Shown here piece after piece: positions 20,355 through 30,894 of a stretch of 64,000 nt of DNA (position 1 is its first letter; the number at the start of each line of letters is the position of its first letter). The notes beneath the pieces are model-generated. The model was not told where the DNA came from. It worked only from the letters and a program-made list of their open reading frames with translations, and did no database searches. Location of the stretch: the NCBI GenBank assembly GCA_041687015.1, contig JAWLCT010000015.1, positions 3,916 through 67,915 of the forward strand, read 5' to 3'. Source of the stretch: JALOAT01 sp041687015. GTDB lineage: Bacteria; Pseudomonadota; Gammaproteobacteria; Thiohalomonadales; Thiohalomonadaceae. The position numbers and the translations under genes were made by a program.

Positions 20355-21107
20355 TCAGCGGGCGGCCCGGCAAATGGCCAGGAATTCGTCCGCGTTCAAG
20401 GAAGCCCCGCCGATGAGGCCTCCGTCGATGTCCGCCTGTCCGAACAGCTCTTCGGCATTGGACGCCTTGACGCTGCCGCCGTAAAGGATCTGCACCTTCT
20501 CGGCCACCGCACCGTCCACCGCGGCAATTCGGCCACGGATGAAGGCATGCACGTCCTGCGCCTGTTGCGGGGTCGCGGTACGTCCGGTGCCGATGGCCCA
20601 AACCGGTTCGTACGCGATGACACTGTCCCGCAGCGCCGCCGCACCTTCGAGCTCGATGACGGCCGCAAGCTGACGCGCCACGACCGCCTCGGTAACGTTC
20701 TTTTCACGCTCTTCGAGCGTCTCGCCCACGCACAGAATGGGCTTCATACCGGCGGCGCGCACCGCGGCGAACTTCTTGGCAACCAGCAGATCGCCCTCGC
20801 CATAGTAACTGCGCCGCTCCGAGTGCCCGACGATGACATAGGCGCACCCCATGTCCTTCAGCATGGCTGCGGAGATCTCGCCTGTGAACGCACCCGAAGG
20901 CTCGTTACTGACGTTCTGCGCACCCAGTGCAATGCGGGTACCACTCAGCGCCGCCGCGACCTGGGGCAGATACACGAAGGGGGGACATACGGCCACATCG
21001 GCCTTGTCCACTGCTGCGATTCCCGCCTTGATGCCGTCGAGCAACGTTTCGATGCTCGCCTTGGATCCGTTCATTTTCCAATTGCCGGCTACCAGCGGTT
21101 GTCGCAT
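20355..21107 (-). CDS. tpiA: Triosephosphate isomerase
   Basis: This 250-aa TIM-barrel enzyme interconverts dihydroxyacetone phosphate and glyceraldehyde 3-phosphate. The catalytic Lys is in GNWKMNG at the N-terminus, the electrophilic His in VGHSERR (~95) and the catalytic Glu in AYEPVWAIGTG (~167). The phosphate-binding YGGSVK lies near 210. All key residues are present and the length is normal. It lies 71 bp downstream of glmM. Confidence 0.98.
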   Translation of the reverse strand: MRQPLVAGNWKMNGSKASIETLLDGIKAGIAAVDKADVAVCPPFVYLPQVAAALSGTRIALGAQNVSNEPSGAFTGEISAAMLKDMGCAYVIVGHSERRSYYGEGDLLVAKKFAAVRAAGMKPILCVGETLEEREKNVTEAVVARQLAAVIELEGAAALRDSVIAYEPVWAIGTGRTATPQQAQDVHAFIRGRIAAVDGAVAEKVQILYGGSVKASNAEELFGQADIDGGLIGGASLNADEFLAICRAAR

Positions 21108-21178
21108 CCCTTATCCCTCTTGTCGAAGCGAGCGCGAAGATTACAAGGAAGAAACGCAGAAATCAACGAGCAATCGCG

Positions 21179-22540
21179 TTATGAAGCCGCCTTGCGCTCG
21201 CCACCCGCCGCTTCTTCCTCCACGACGGCGGCAAGTTCCGCAGCAAGCCGCTCAACCTGGCTCGCCTCCTTGCCTTCCACCATCACACGCATCACCGGTT
21301 CGGTGCCCGACGGGCGCAACAGCACGCGGCCGGCAGTGCCCAGTTCGGACTCGGCGTCGTGCACGGCGGCTTTCACCCGCGGCGAGGCGTCCAGCTTGAA
21401 CGCACCGGCGAGCCGCACATTGATCATGGTCTGCGGATATTTGGTCACCTCGGAACGCAGCTCGTACAGGGAACGCCCGGAACGCTGCAGGGCCATGAGT
21501 ACCTGGAGCGCGGCCACGATGCCGTCGCCGGTCGTCGTCCTGTCCAGGCAGATGATGTGGCCCGAGGACTCACCACCCAGCGTCCAGCCAAGCGCTTGCA
21601 GGCGTTCCATCACATAGCGATCGCCGACCTTGGCGCGTTCGAACGCCACGCCTGCACGTTGCAGCGCGTGCTCCAGCCCCAGGTTGCTCATGAGCGTGCC
21701 CACCACGCCCGGTACCGGCGCCGCCGCCTGACGTTCCCGGGCAATGATGTAGAGCAGTTCGTCGCCGTCCACGACCGTGCCCTGATGGTCAACCATAATC
21801 ACCCGGTCGCCGTCCCCATCGAGTGCGATGCCGAGATCGGCGCGATGCGCGAGCACGGCAGTGCGCAGCGCTGCAGGATGGGTGGAGCCGCATTCCAGGT
21901 TGATGTTCAGGCCGTCCGGTTCGGCGCCCAGGCGAATCACCCGCGCCCCCAGTTCCGAGAACACCGAGGGGGCCACGTGGTAGGTCGCGCCGTGGGCACA
22001 GTCGACGACGAGAGTAAGTCCCTTGAGGGTCATGCCGAGCGGCACCGTGCTCTTGCAGAATTCGATATAGCGCCCTGCGGCATCCACCACGCGTTCGGCC
22101 TTGCCCAGCTGACCGGACTCCACCATGACCATGTCCTTGTCCAGCTCGGCCTCGATGGCCTGTTCCACCTCGTCGGGCAGCTTGGTGCCCTCGGCGGAGA
22201 AAAACTTGATGCCGTTGTCCTGGAAGGGGTTATGGGAAGCGCTGATGACGATGCCCGCGCTGGCGCGCAGGGTGCGTGTGAGATAGGCCACCGCCGGCGT
22301 CGGCATGGGGCCGAGCAGACGGATGTCGAGGCCGGCAGCGGCAAGGCCCGCCTCCAGGGCCGACTCGAACATGTAGCCGGAAATGCGCGTGTCCTTGCCG
22401 ATGACCACTTTGCCGTTGCCACCATTGCCGCGCAGCACGCGCCCGGCGGCCCAGCCAAGCTTGAGAATGAAATCCGGCCGGATCGGAAACTGCCCGACCG
22501 TGCCACGAATACCGTCCGTCCCGAAATACTTTCGTCCCAT
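21179..22540 (-). CDS. glmM: Phosphoglucosamine mutase
   Basis: This 453-aa enzyme converts glucosamine 6-phosphate to glucosamine 1-phosphate for peptidoglycan precursor synthesis. It begins MGRKYFGTDGIRG. The phosphoserine loop is ISASHNP (~102). The Mg-binding DGDGDR is near 243 and the sugar-binding GGESSGH near 328. The C-terminal phosphate-binding RPSGTEP is near 418. It follows folP by 27 bp, as in the conserved ftsH-folP-glmM order. Confidence 0.98.
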   Translation of the reverse strand: MGRKYFGTDGIRGTVGQFPIRPDFILKLGWAAGRVLRGNGGNGKVVIGKDTRISGYMFESALEAGLAAAGLDIRLLGPMPTPAVAYLTRTLRASAGIVISASHNPFQDNGIKFFSAEGTKLPDEVEQAIEAELDKDMVMVESGQLGKAERVVDAAGRYIEFCKSTVPLGMTLKGLTLVVDCAHGATYHVAPSVFSELGARVIRLGAEPDGLNINLECGSTHPAALRTAVLAHRADLGIALDGDGDRVIMVDHQGTVVDGDELLYIIARERQAAAPVPGVVGTLMSNLGLEHALQRAGVAFERAKVGDRYVMERLQALGWTLGGESSGHIICLDRTTTGDGIVAALQVLMALQRSGRSLYELRSEVTKYPQTMINVRLAGAFKLDASPRVKAAVHDAESELGTAGRVLLRPSGTEPVMRVMVEGKEASQVERLAAELAAVVEEEAAGGERKAAS

Positions 22541-22567
22541 GTCGCTCTCGCTCAGTTCCTGGTTTTG

Positions 22568-23398
22568 TCAGACGGCTTCCTGCACGGCCGCCACCACTTT
22601 CATGGCATCGACCGTGGCCTTTACATCATGCACGCGCACGATGGCCGCTCCAAGCCACGCCGCGAGACTCGCCGCCGCCACACTGCCATGCAGGCGTTCA
22701 TCCACCGGCGCGCCTGTCAACGCGCCGATCATGGACTTGCGGGAGAGTCCGATGAGCAAGGGCAGGCCCAGGGCGCGCAGTTCGGGGAGGTGACGTAACA
22801 GACTCAGATTGTGATCGACACGCTTGCCGAATCCGAAGCCCGGGTCGAGCAGCAGTTTATCGCGGGGAACACCCGCCTGCACACACGCGGCGACGCGCCC
22901 GTGCAGGAATTCGCGCACTTCCGCCACCACATCCGTGTAGCTCGGTTGGTGCTGCATGGTCCGCGGTTCACCCTGCATGTGCATGAGGCAGACGGGCACT
23001 TCCAGAGCAGCGGCCGTGGCCAGGGCACCGTCCATGCGTAGAGCATAGACATCGTTGATCAAGCCCGCGCCCGCCGCGACGGCCGCGCGCATGACATCGG
23101 GCTTGCTTGTGTCCACCGATATGACCACAGGCAGCTCGTTACGCAGGCACTCGATCACCGGAATCACGCGTTCGAGTTCCTCATCCAATGACACAGGCGG
23201 TGAACCCGGCCGGGTCGACTCGCCACCGACGTCGATGATCCCCGCCCCCTCTTCCACCATCTGCCGGGCACGAGTGAGCGCCGCGTCCCGGGCGCGAAAA
23301 CGCCCGCCATCGGAGAACGAGTCGGGGGTGACGTTGAGGATGCCCATCACGAGCGGGCGGCTGAGATCGAGGATTTGGCCCCGGCAGTCGAGCAGCAT
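22568..23398 (-). CDS. folP: Dihydropteroate synthase
   Basis: This 276-aa TIM-barrel enzyme condenses p-aminobenzoate with dihydropterin pyrophosphate in folate synthesis. Signature GILNVTPDSFSDGG lies near residue 20 and DVGGESTRPG near 57. The pterin-contacting Asp/Asn and Lys residues appear in LINDVYALRM, PVCLMHMQGEPRTMQ and GLSRKSMIGALTG. I chose the ATG at 23398. A TTG four codons upstream (23410) is also possible. Confidence 0.97.
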   Translation of the reverse strand: MLLDCRGQILDLSRPLVMGILNVTPDSFSDGGRFRARDAALTRARQMVEEGAGIIDVGGESTRPGSPPVSLDEELERVIPVIECLRNELPVVISVDTSKPDVMRAAVAAGAGLINDVYALRMDGALATAAALEVPVCLMHMQGEPRTMQHQPSYTDVVAEVREFLHGRVAACVQAGVPRDKLLLDPGFGFGKRVDHNLSLLRHLPELRALGLPLLIGLSRKSMIGALTGAPVDERLHGSVAAASLAAWLGAAIVRVHDVKATVDAMKVVAAVQEAV

Positions 23399-23469
23399 GG
23401 ATCCGGCCAATGCGTGAAAAGGCGGATTATACCGCCTGCACCAACGATCGAAGAGACAGACGAACGCAA

Positions 23470-23526
23470 AGGCGCAGAGACACAGAGAATGGCTAGCTTC
23501 GGGCCATCCTCTGTGTTTCTGCGCCT
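23470..23526. repeat. Intergenic inverted repeat (CGCAGAG/ACACAGAG type)
   Basis: This sits in the 156-bp gap between ftsH and folP. Arms aggcgcagaGacacagag and its near-exact complement (one difference plus end variation) are separated by ~20 bp containing atggc/gccat. It belongs in style to the period-9 repeat family seen at six other gaps in the window, but with a CRCAGAG motif in place of CCACGGGG. It may act as an RNA hairpin between the two genes. Confidence 0.7.
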
Positions 23527-23554
23527 CTGGGTTGGGACTTTTCCCGGGAAGACC

Positions 23555-25456
<1,902 letters not shown>

Positions 25457-25540
25457 GTTGCGGGCCTCGGCAATACTTTGTTCCTCAAGGGATTTTACCG
25501 GCGGGTGACACGGTAATTTCTCAAGGACTTTAGTACGTTA

Positions 25541-26161
25541 CTACACAATATAGTTCCTCGCCAGAAGGTAAACCTCACGCGAGCGGGGGCGCGATGCCTT
25601 GGGCTTGCGTACGATGACCTTGGCGAAATGTTCCTTCAGGCTGCGCATGAAGGGATCGAACCCTTCTCCCTGGAACACTTTGACCAGCATGTCGCCACCG
25701 GGTGCCAGCACCTGCTGGGCCAGATCCAGTGTCAATTCGGCCAGATACATGGCGCGCGGCTGGTCAACCGTCTTCTCCCCGCTGATATTGGGTGCCATGT
25801 CCGACATTACAAGGTCGACCGGCCGGTCGCCAAGGGCCGCGAGCAAGGCATTCATGACCTCCTCCTCGCGGAAGTCGCCTTGCAGCACCTCCACATCCGG
25901 CAGCGGGTCCATGGGCAGGATGTCCAGCGCCACGACGCGCCCCTGTGGCCCCACCCGGTCGCGGGCGATCTGCGACCAGCCACCCGGTGCAGCCCCCAAA
26001 TCGACCACCCGCATGCCACGCCGAAACAGGCGGTCCTTTTCGTCAATCTCCAGCAGCTTGAACACGGCACGGGAGCGATAGCCCATCTGCTGGGCACGCT
26101 TCACGTACTCGTCGTCGAAATGCTCCTTGAGCCAACGCGCACTGCTTCTGCTACGGGCCAT
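25541..26161 (-). CDS. rlmE: 23S rRNA 2'-O-methyltransferase RlmE (U2552)
   Basis: This 206-aa heat-shock-type methyltransferase methylates U2552 in the ribosomal A loop. The SAM-binding loop is DLGAAPGGWSQIA near residue 57. The K-D-K-E catalytic set fits Lys near 34-40, Asp in VMSDMAPN near 120, Lys in MLVKVFQGEGF near 160 and Glu in the C-terminal SREVYLLA. A good GAGG ribosome-binding site precedes the ATG. It is divergent from yhbY and upstream of ftsH, the conserved arrangement. Confidence 0.97.
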   Translation of the reverse strand: MARSRSSARWLKEHFDDEYVKRAQQMGYRSRAVFKLLEIDEKDRLFRRGMRVVDLGAAPGGWSQIARDRVGPQGRVVALDILPMDPLPDVEVLQGDFREEEVMNALLAALGDRPVDLVMSDMAPNISGEKTVDQPRAMYLAELTLDLAQQVLAPGGDMLVKVFQGEGFDPFMRSLKEHFAKVIVRKPKASRPRSREVYLLARNYIV

Positions 26162-26255
26162 ACGTTACCTCGAATCCTCATAAGATGCGGCACAGTGACC
26201 GTGGGTTCCCTTCCCGGTACACTACGCGGTCCTTTTGATCCTGCCGGAACACGAC

Positions 26256-26543
26256 ATGCTGACCGCGTCCCAAAAACGTCATCTGCGAAGCCTCGCCCAC
26301 CCGCTCAAGCCGGTCATCATCATTGGGGCGGACGGGGTGAGCGAAAGCCTGCTGCGCGAAATGGATCGCGCACTCGAGCATCATGAACTCATCAAGGTGC
26401 GGGTAAATGCGGAAGACCGTGAAGACCGCGAGGACATGATTGCGACCATGTGCGAGGCCATGCAAGCCGATCTGGTGCAGCGCATCGGCCACATCGCCGT
26501 ACTCTACCGCCCCGCCAAGGAACCCCGCCTCAAACTGCCCTGA
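26256..26543 (+). CDS. yhbY: Ribosome assembly RNA-binding protein YhbY
   Basis: This 95-aa CRM-domain protein associates with pre-50S particles. It has the typical L-x-x-x-A-H-x-L-K-P-V-I-x-I-G-x-x-G-V core (LRSLAHPLKPVIIIGADGV) and the C-terminal IGHIAVLYRP segment. I chose the ATG at 26256 (MLTASQKRHLR) over an upstream in-frame TTG because it fits family N-termini. It is transcribed divergently from rlmE with ~94 bp between the starts. Confidence 0.94.
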   Translation: MLTASQKRHLRSLAHPLKPVIIIGADGVSESLLREMDRALEHHELIKVRVNAEDREDREDMIATMCEAMQADLVQRIGHIAVLYRPAKEPRLKLP

Positions 26544-26548
26544 AGAAA

Positions 26549-26610
26549 AAGCATTAACCACGGAGGCCACGGAAAGAATGCATTCTCTTCACTCCGTGGC
26601 CGCCGGCATT
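26549..26610. repeat. Intergenic inverted repeat, copy 2 (CCACGGAGG type)
   Basis: This lies between the convergent ends of yhbY and the DUF4149 gene. It reads GCATTAACCACGGAGG, then arms GGCCACGGA and TCCGTGGCC around a loop that contains a 12-bp perfect palindrome (AGAATGCATTCT). It shares the ATTAACCACGG opening with the copies at 30.8, 32.2 and 42.1 kb. It may serve as a bidirectional transcription end. Confidence 0.75.
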
Positions 26611-27062
26611 CAATCTTTTTGTCCGCCCCCACGGCAGGCGCCCGCGACAAGGGCGAGGCCGGCGAGGCTGGTGAGCAGGTAGAGCACTGAGGCGGCACCG
26701 TGCAGGCGGGCGAATTGGGCCGCCTCGGAACTGCCTTCGGGCAAGCCATTCACCTTCAGGGCGGCCATTTGCGGCTGCAGGCCGAAGTGCCCCACCGCCA
26801 CCAGCCCCAGCATGAGGGCAAGCACCCAAAAGCGCCAACCGGGGCGTCCGTGCGAACGGATGAGTTCGCCGATGGCCAGCAGGCTGCCGACCACCAGACC
26901 CAACCAGGCGACGATGGCAAACATGCGGCCCGCCAGTTGGCCCGCCAGCATGCGGTTGTCCAATTCGGCAAACAACACAGGAACCGCCAGGTAGCCAACG
27001 GCCCACAGGGCGCCCACCCAGAGCGTGAGCAACACCCGTTCACCCGCGGTGGTCATCTTCAT
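26610..27062 (-). CDS. DUF4149 family membrane protein
   Basis: This 150-aa protein has four predicted transmembrane helices (~8-28, ~45-64, ~76-92 and ~122-140). It contains the conserved P-V-L-F-A-E-L-x-x-R segment after the first helix. It matches the DUF4149 group of small inner-membrane proteins, for which no function is established. Its start overlaps the greA stop (ATGA-type, 4 nt), so it is translationally coupled to greA. Confidence 0.8.
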   Translation of the reverse strand: MKMTTAGERVLLTLWVGALWAVGYLAVPVLFAELDNRMLAGQLAGRMFAIVAWLGLVVGSLLAIGELIRSHGRPGWRFWVLALMLGLVAVGHFGLQPQMAALKVNGLPEGSSEAAQFARLHGAASVLYLLTSLAGLALVAGACRGGGQKD

Positions 27063-27535
27063 TCGTAGCGGACGCTGACGATTTCGTACGCGCGCACACC
27101 GCCCGGCGTCTGCACTTCGGCCACATCGCCCTCCTGCTTGCCGATGAGCGCGCGGGCCACGGGCGACGACACGGAAATTCGGCCTTCCTTGATGTCGGCT
27201 TCGTCCTCGCCGACGATCTGGTAGGTGGTTTCCTCGCCCGTATCCTCGTCGGCGAGTTCCACGGTGGCACCGAACACCACCTTGCCGTTGGTGTTCAGGG
27301 TGGTGGGATCGATGACCTGGGCGTGGGACAGCTTGGCTTCGATCTCCTTGATACGGCCTTCCACGAAACCCTGTTGTTCACGGGCGGCGTGATACTCGGC
27401 GTTCTCCTTGAGATCGCCGTGGGCACGCGCCTCGGCAATGGCTTCGATGACGCGCGGACGCACCACCGTCTTCAGTTCCTTCAGTTCTTCGCGCAGCTTC
27501 TCGGCGCCGCGCAAGGTCATGGGCACCTTGCTCAT
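27059..27535 (-). CDS. greA: Transcript cleavage factor GreA
   Basis: This 158-aa factor rescues backtracked RNA polymerase by stimulating transcript cleavage. The N-terminal antiparallel coiled coil (~8-75) carries the acidic tip residues (DLKENAEYHAAREQQG). The C-terminal FKBP-like domain (~80-158) has the conserved SPVARALIGKQEGDVAEV block. Its start overlaps the carB stop by 4 nt and its end overlaps the DUF4149 start. Confidence 0.98.
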   Translation of the reverse strand: MSKVPMTLRGAEKLREELKELKTVVRPRVIEAIAEARAHGDLKENAEYHAAREQQGFVEGRIKEIEAKLSHAQVIDPTTLNTNGKVVFGATVELADEDTGEETTYQIVGEDEADIKEGRISVSSPVARALIGKQEGDVAEVQTPGGVRAYEIVSVRYE

Positions 27536-30500
27536 TTTTCTTTCAACTCCGTGTGCAAATCCTGCAGGCGGTTCACGTCACGCTTGTCGCGCTGTTTCAT
27601 GGCCTTCACAGTGGCCGCGGCGCCTGCCAGGGTGGTTGTGTAGGTCACTTTGTGATTGAGCGCCTCTCGCCGGATCAGGTACGAGTCGGCGATGGCCTGC
27701 TTGTCTTCCGTGGTATTGACGATGAACGCGATTTCATCGTTCTTGATCATGTCCACGATATGCGGACGATCCTCGGTTACCTTGTTCACCACGGTGCACG
27801 GCACGCCTGCTTCCTCCAGTACGCGCTGGGTGCCGCGGGTGGCGAGGACTTCAAAGCCCAATTCCACCAGGTCGCGCGCCACCTGCACCACGCCGCGCTT
27901 GTCGGGCTCGCGCACCGACACGAAGGCGCGACCGCCCTCGGGCAGTACGATGCCCGCCGCCAGCTGGGACTTCAGGAAAGCTTCGGGGAAGCTGCGGCCG
28001 ACGCCCATCACCTCGCCGGTGGACTTCATCTCAGGGCCCAGCAGCGGGTCCACGCCCGGGAACTTGATGAAGGGGAATACCGCCTCCTTCACCGAGTAGT
28101 ACTTCGGGATGATCTCGTCGGTGGCATTCTGCGAGGCCAGACTCTGGCCCACCATGCAGCGTGCCGCCACCTTGGCCAGCGGACGACCCGTGGCCTTGGA
28201 GACGAACGGCACCGTACGCGAGGCGCGCGGGTTCACCTCCAGCACGTACACCTGGTTGCCCTTGATGGCGAACTGGGTGTTCATCAGACCGACCACCTTC
28301 AGTTCCCTGGCCATGGCGCACACCTGGCGACGCAGCTCGTCCTGGACATCCGGCGACAAGTCGTACGGGGGCAGCGAGCACGCCGAGTCACCGGAGTGCA
28401 CGCCGGCCTGCTCGATATGTTCCATGATGCCGCCGATGAGCACGTCCTCGCCATCGCAGATGGCGTCAACGTCGACTTCAACCGCGTCGTCGAGGAATCG
28501 GTCGAGCAGCACGGGCGACTCGTTGGATACCTTCACGGCATTTTGCATGTAGGAACGCAGCTCGGCCTCGTTATAAACGATCTCCATGGCACGGCCACCC
28601 AGCACATAGGACGGGCGCACCACCAGCGGGTAGCCGATTTCCAGCGCCAGACGCACCGCGTCGTCCACGGTGCGCGCAGTGCGGTTGGGCGGTTGCAACA
28701 GACCCAGCTTGTCGACCATTTTCTGGAAGCGCTCGCGGTCCTCGGCCAAATCGATGGAATCGGGCGAGGTACCGATGATGGGTGCGCCGGCCACTTCCAG
28801 ATCGCGGCACAGCTTCAGCGGCGTCTGGCCGCCGTACTGCACGATAACGCCCTTGGGCTTTTCCAGATCGATGATCTCGAGCACGTCTTCGAGCGTGAGC
28901 GGCTCGAAATACAAGCGGTCGGAGGTGTCATAGTCGGTGGATACGGTTTCCGGGTTGCAGTTGACCATGATGGTCTCGTACCCGTCCTCGCGCATGGCGA
29001 GGGCCGCGTGCACGCAGCAGTAATCGAACTCGATGCCCTGGCCGATGCGGTTCGGGCCACCGCCCAACACCATGATCTTGTCACGACCGGTGGGCGCAGC
29101 CTCGCATTCCTCCTCGTAGGAGGAGTACATGTAGGCCGTGGAGGTGGCAAATTCCGCCGCGCAGGTATCCACGCGCTTGTACACAGGCCTCACGCCGAGT
29201 TCATGACGGTGCTTGCGCAGTTCGGTCTCGCGCACGCCGAGCAGCACGGCAAGGCGGCGATCGGAAAAGCCTTTGCGCTTCAGGAAGCGCATGGTATCGG
29301 CGTCGATGCCGCTCAGGCCCTTCTCACGCACCTCGCTTTCCAGGTCGATGAGTTCCTTGATTTGCACCAGGAACCAGGGGTCGATGCGCGACAGTTCGTG
29401 CACCTGTTCCATGGTCAGTCCGGCGCGGAACGCATCGCCCACGTACCAGATGCGATCGGCACGCGGCGTGCGCAACTCCTGACGGAGCTTGTCCAGCGCA
29501 CCTTCTTCGCTCAGGTTCACTTTCTCGTCGAAGCCGTCGGCGCCGATTTCCAGACTGCGCAGCGCCTTCTGCAGGGATTCCTGGAAGGTGCGGCCGATGG
29601 CCATGGCCTCGCCCACCGACTTCATTTGCGTGGTCAGGCGCGCGTCGGCCTTGGGGAATTTCTCGAACGTGAAACGTGGGATCTTGGTGACCACGTAGTC
29701 GATGGACGGCTCGAACGAGGCGGGCGTGGCGCCGCCGGTGATGTCGTTCTTGAGCTCGTCCAGGGTGTAACCCACGGCCAGTTTCGCCGCCACCTTGGCG
29801 ATGGGGAAGCCGGTCGCCTTCGAGGCCAGCGCCGAGGAGCGCGACACGCGCGGGTTCATCTCGATGACGATCATGCGACCGTCCGCGGGATTGATGGCGA
29901 ACTGCACGTTGGAGCCGCCGGTTTCCACGCCGATCTCGCGCAGCACCGCGATGGAGGCGTTGCGCATGATTTGGTATTCGCGATCGGTGAGGGTCTGCGC
30001 CGGCGCCACGGTGATGGAATCACCGGTGTGCACGCCCATCGGGTCAAGATTTTCGATGGAGCAGATGATGATGCAGTTGTCCTTGCGATCGCGGATCACC
30101 TCCATCTCGTACTCTTTCCAGCCGAGCACGGATTCCTCGATCAGCAGCTCGTTGGTGGGCGAGAGGTCGAGACCGCGCTGGCAGATGTCGGTGAACTCTT
30201 CCTTGTTGTAGGCAATACCGCCGCCCGAACCACCCAGGGTGAAGGACGGACGGATGATGGTGGGGAAACCGATCTGGGCCTGCACCTGCATGGCCTCTTC
30301 CATGCTGTGAGCAATGGCGGAGCGCGGGGTATCCAGGCCGATCTTCTTCATGGCCTGGCGGAAGCGATCGCGGTCCTCGGCCTTGTCGATGGCGTCGCGG
30401 CTGGCGCCGATGAGTTCCACGCCGAATTCTTCCAGCACGCCGTGCTTGGCCAGGTCGAGCGCGCAGTTCAGTGCGGTCTGGCCACCCATGGTAGGCAGCA

Positions 30501-30756
30501 CCGCATCCGGACGTTCCTTCTCGATGATCTTCGCGATGGCCTGCCAGGTGATGGGCTCGATGTAGGTCGCATCGGCCGTCTCCGGATCGGTCATGATAGT
30601 GGCCGGATTGGAGTTCACCAGAATGACCCGGTAACCCTCCTCGCGCAGCGCCTTGCACGCCTGGGCACCCGAATAGTCGAACTCGCAGGCCTGACCGATC
30701 ACGATAGGACCGGCGCCAATGATGAGAATGCTCTCGATGTCAGTTCTTTTCGGCAT
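27532..30756 (-). CDS. carB: Carbamoyl-phosphate synthase large subunit
   Basis: This 1074-aa enzyme makes carbamoyl phosphate for arginine and pyrimidine synthesis. The start MPKRTDIESILIIGAGPIVI fits the family; a 20-codon upstream extension does not. Two homologous halves each have a pre-ATP-grasp and ATP-grasp fold (GGQTALNCAL near 83; GGQTPLKL near 640). The C-terminal MGS-like allosteric domain (~935-1074) binds UMP/ornithine-type effectors in the family. Its 3' end overlaps greA by 4 nt. Confidence 0.98.
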   Translation of the reverse strand: MPKRTDIESILIIGAGPIVIGQACEFDYSGAQACKALREEGYRVILVNSNPATIMTDPETADATYIEPITWQAIAKIIEKERPDAVLPTMGGQTALNCALDLAKHGVLEEFGVELIGASRDAIDKAEDRDRFRQAMKKIGLDTPRSAIAHSMEEAMQVQAQIGFPTIIRPSFTLGGSGGGIAYNKEEFTDICQRGLDLSPTNELLIEESVLGWKEYEMEVIRDRKDNCIIICSIENLDPMGVHTGDSITVAPAQTLTDREYQIMRNASIAVLREIGVETGGSNVQFAINPADGRMIVIEMNPRVSRSSALASKATGFPIAKVAAKLAVGYTLDELKNDITGGATPASFEPSIDYVVTKIPRFTFEKFPKADARLTTQMKSVGEAMAIGRTFQESLQKALRSLEIGADGFDEKVNLSEEGALDKLRQELRTPRADRIWYVGDAFRAGLTMEQVHELSRIDPWFLVQIKELIDLESEVREKGLSGIDADTMRFLKRKGFSDRRLAVLLGVRETELRKHRHELGVRPVYKRVDTCAAEFATSTAYMYSSYEEECEAAPTGRDKIMVLGGGPNRIGQGIEFDYCCVHAALAMREDGYETIMVNCNPETVSTDYDTSDRLYFEPLTLEDVLEIIDLEKPKGVIVQYGGQTPLKLCRDLEVAGAPIIGTSPDSIDLAEDRERFQKMVDKLGLLQPPNRTARTVDDAVRLALEIGYPLVVRPSYVLGGRAMEIVYNEAELRSYMQNAVKVSNESPVLLDRFLDDAVEVDVDAICDGEDVLIGGIMEHIEQAGVHSGDSACSLPPYDLSPDVQDELRRQVCAMARELKVVGLMNTQFAIKGNQVYVLEVNPRASRTVPFVSKATGRPLAKVAARCMVGQSLASQNATDEIIPKYYSVKEAVFPFIKFPGVDPLLGPEMKSTGEVMGVGRSFPEAFLKSQLAAGIVLPEGGRAFVSVREPDKRGVVQVARDLVELGFEVLATRGTQRVLEEAGVPCTVVNKVTEDRPHIVDMIKNDEIAFIVNTTEDKQAIADSYLIRREALNHKVTYTTTLAGAAATVKAMKQRDKRDVNRLQDLHTELKEK

Positions 30757-30789
30757 AGTCTTGGTCAGCCACGCAAGTCGAAGAAAAAG

Positions 30790-30880
30790 CCCAACCACGG
30801 GGGACACGGGGAGCACGGGGAAGAAGCTGTGTTCAAGTGCTTTTTCCCCCCGTGTCCCCCGTGTTCCCCGTGGTTAATGC
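30790..30880. repeat. Long inverted repeat, copy 3 (CCACGGGGG period-9 arms)
   Basis: This fills the 138-bp carA-carB gap. The left arm (30792-30821) reads AACCACGGG-GGACACGGGG-AGCACGGGG. The right arm (30842-30874) is its near-perfect complement ending CCGTGGTTAATGC. The loop is ~20 nt. The ~9-nt period (ACCACGGGG/GACACGGGG/AACACGGGG) is direct. It would form a very stable hairpin between two genes whose products must be made in equal amounts. Confidence 0.85.
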
Positions 30881-30894
30881 TTTTCTCTTAATGA

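Noticed and set aside
27553..30891. A 1112-codon open frame on the plus strand
   Set aside because: It is the reverse frame of carB, with no domain-like sequence. carB is full length and conserved.
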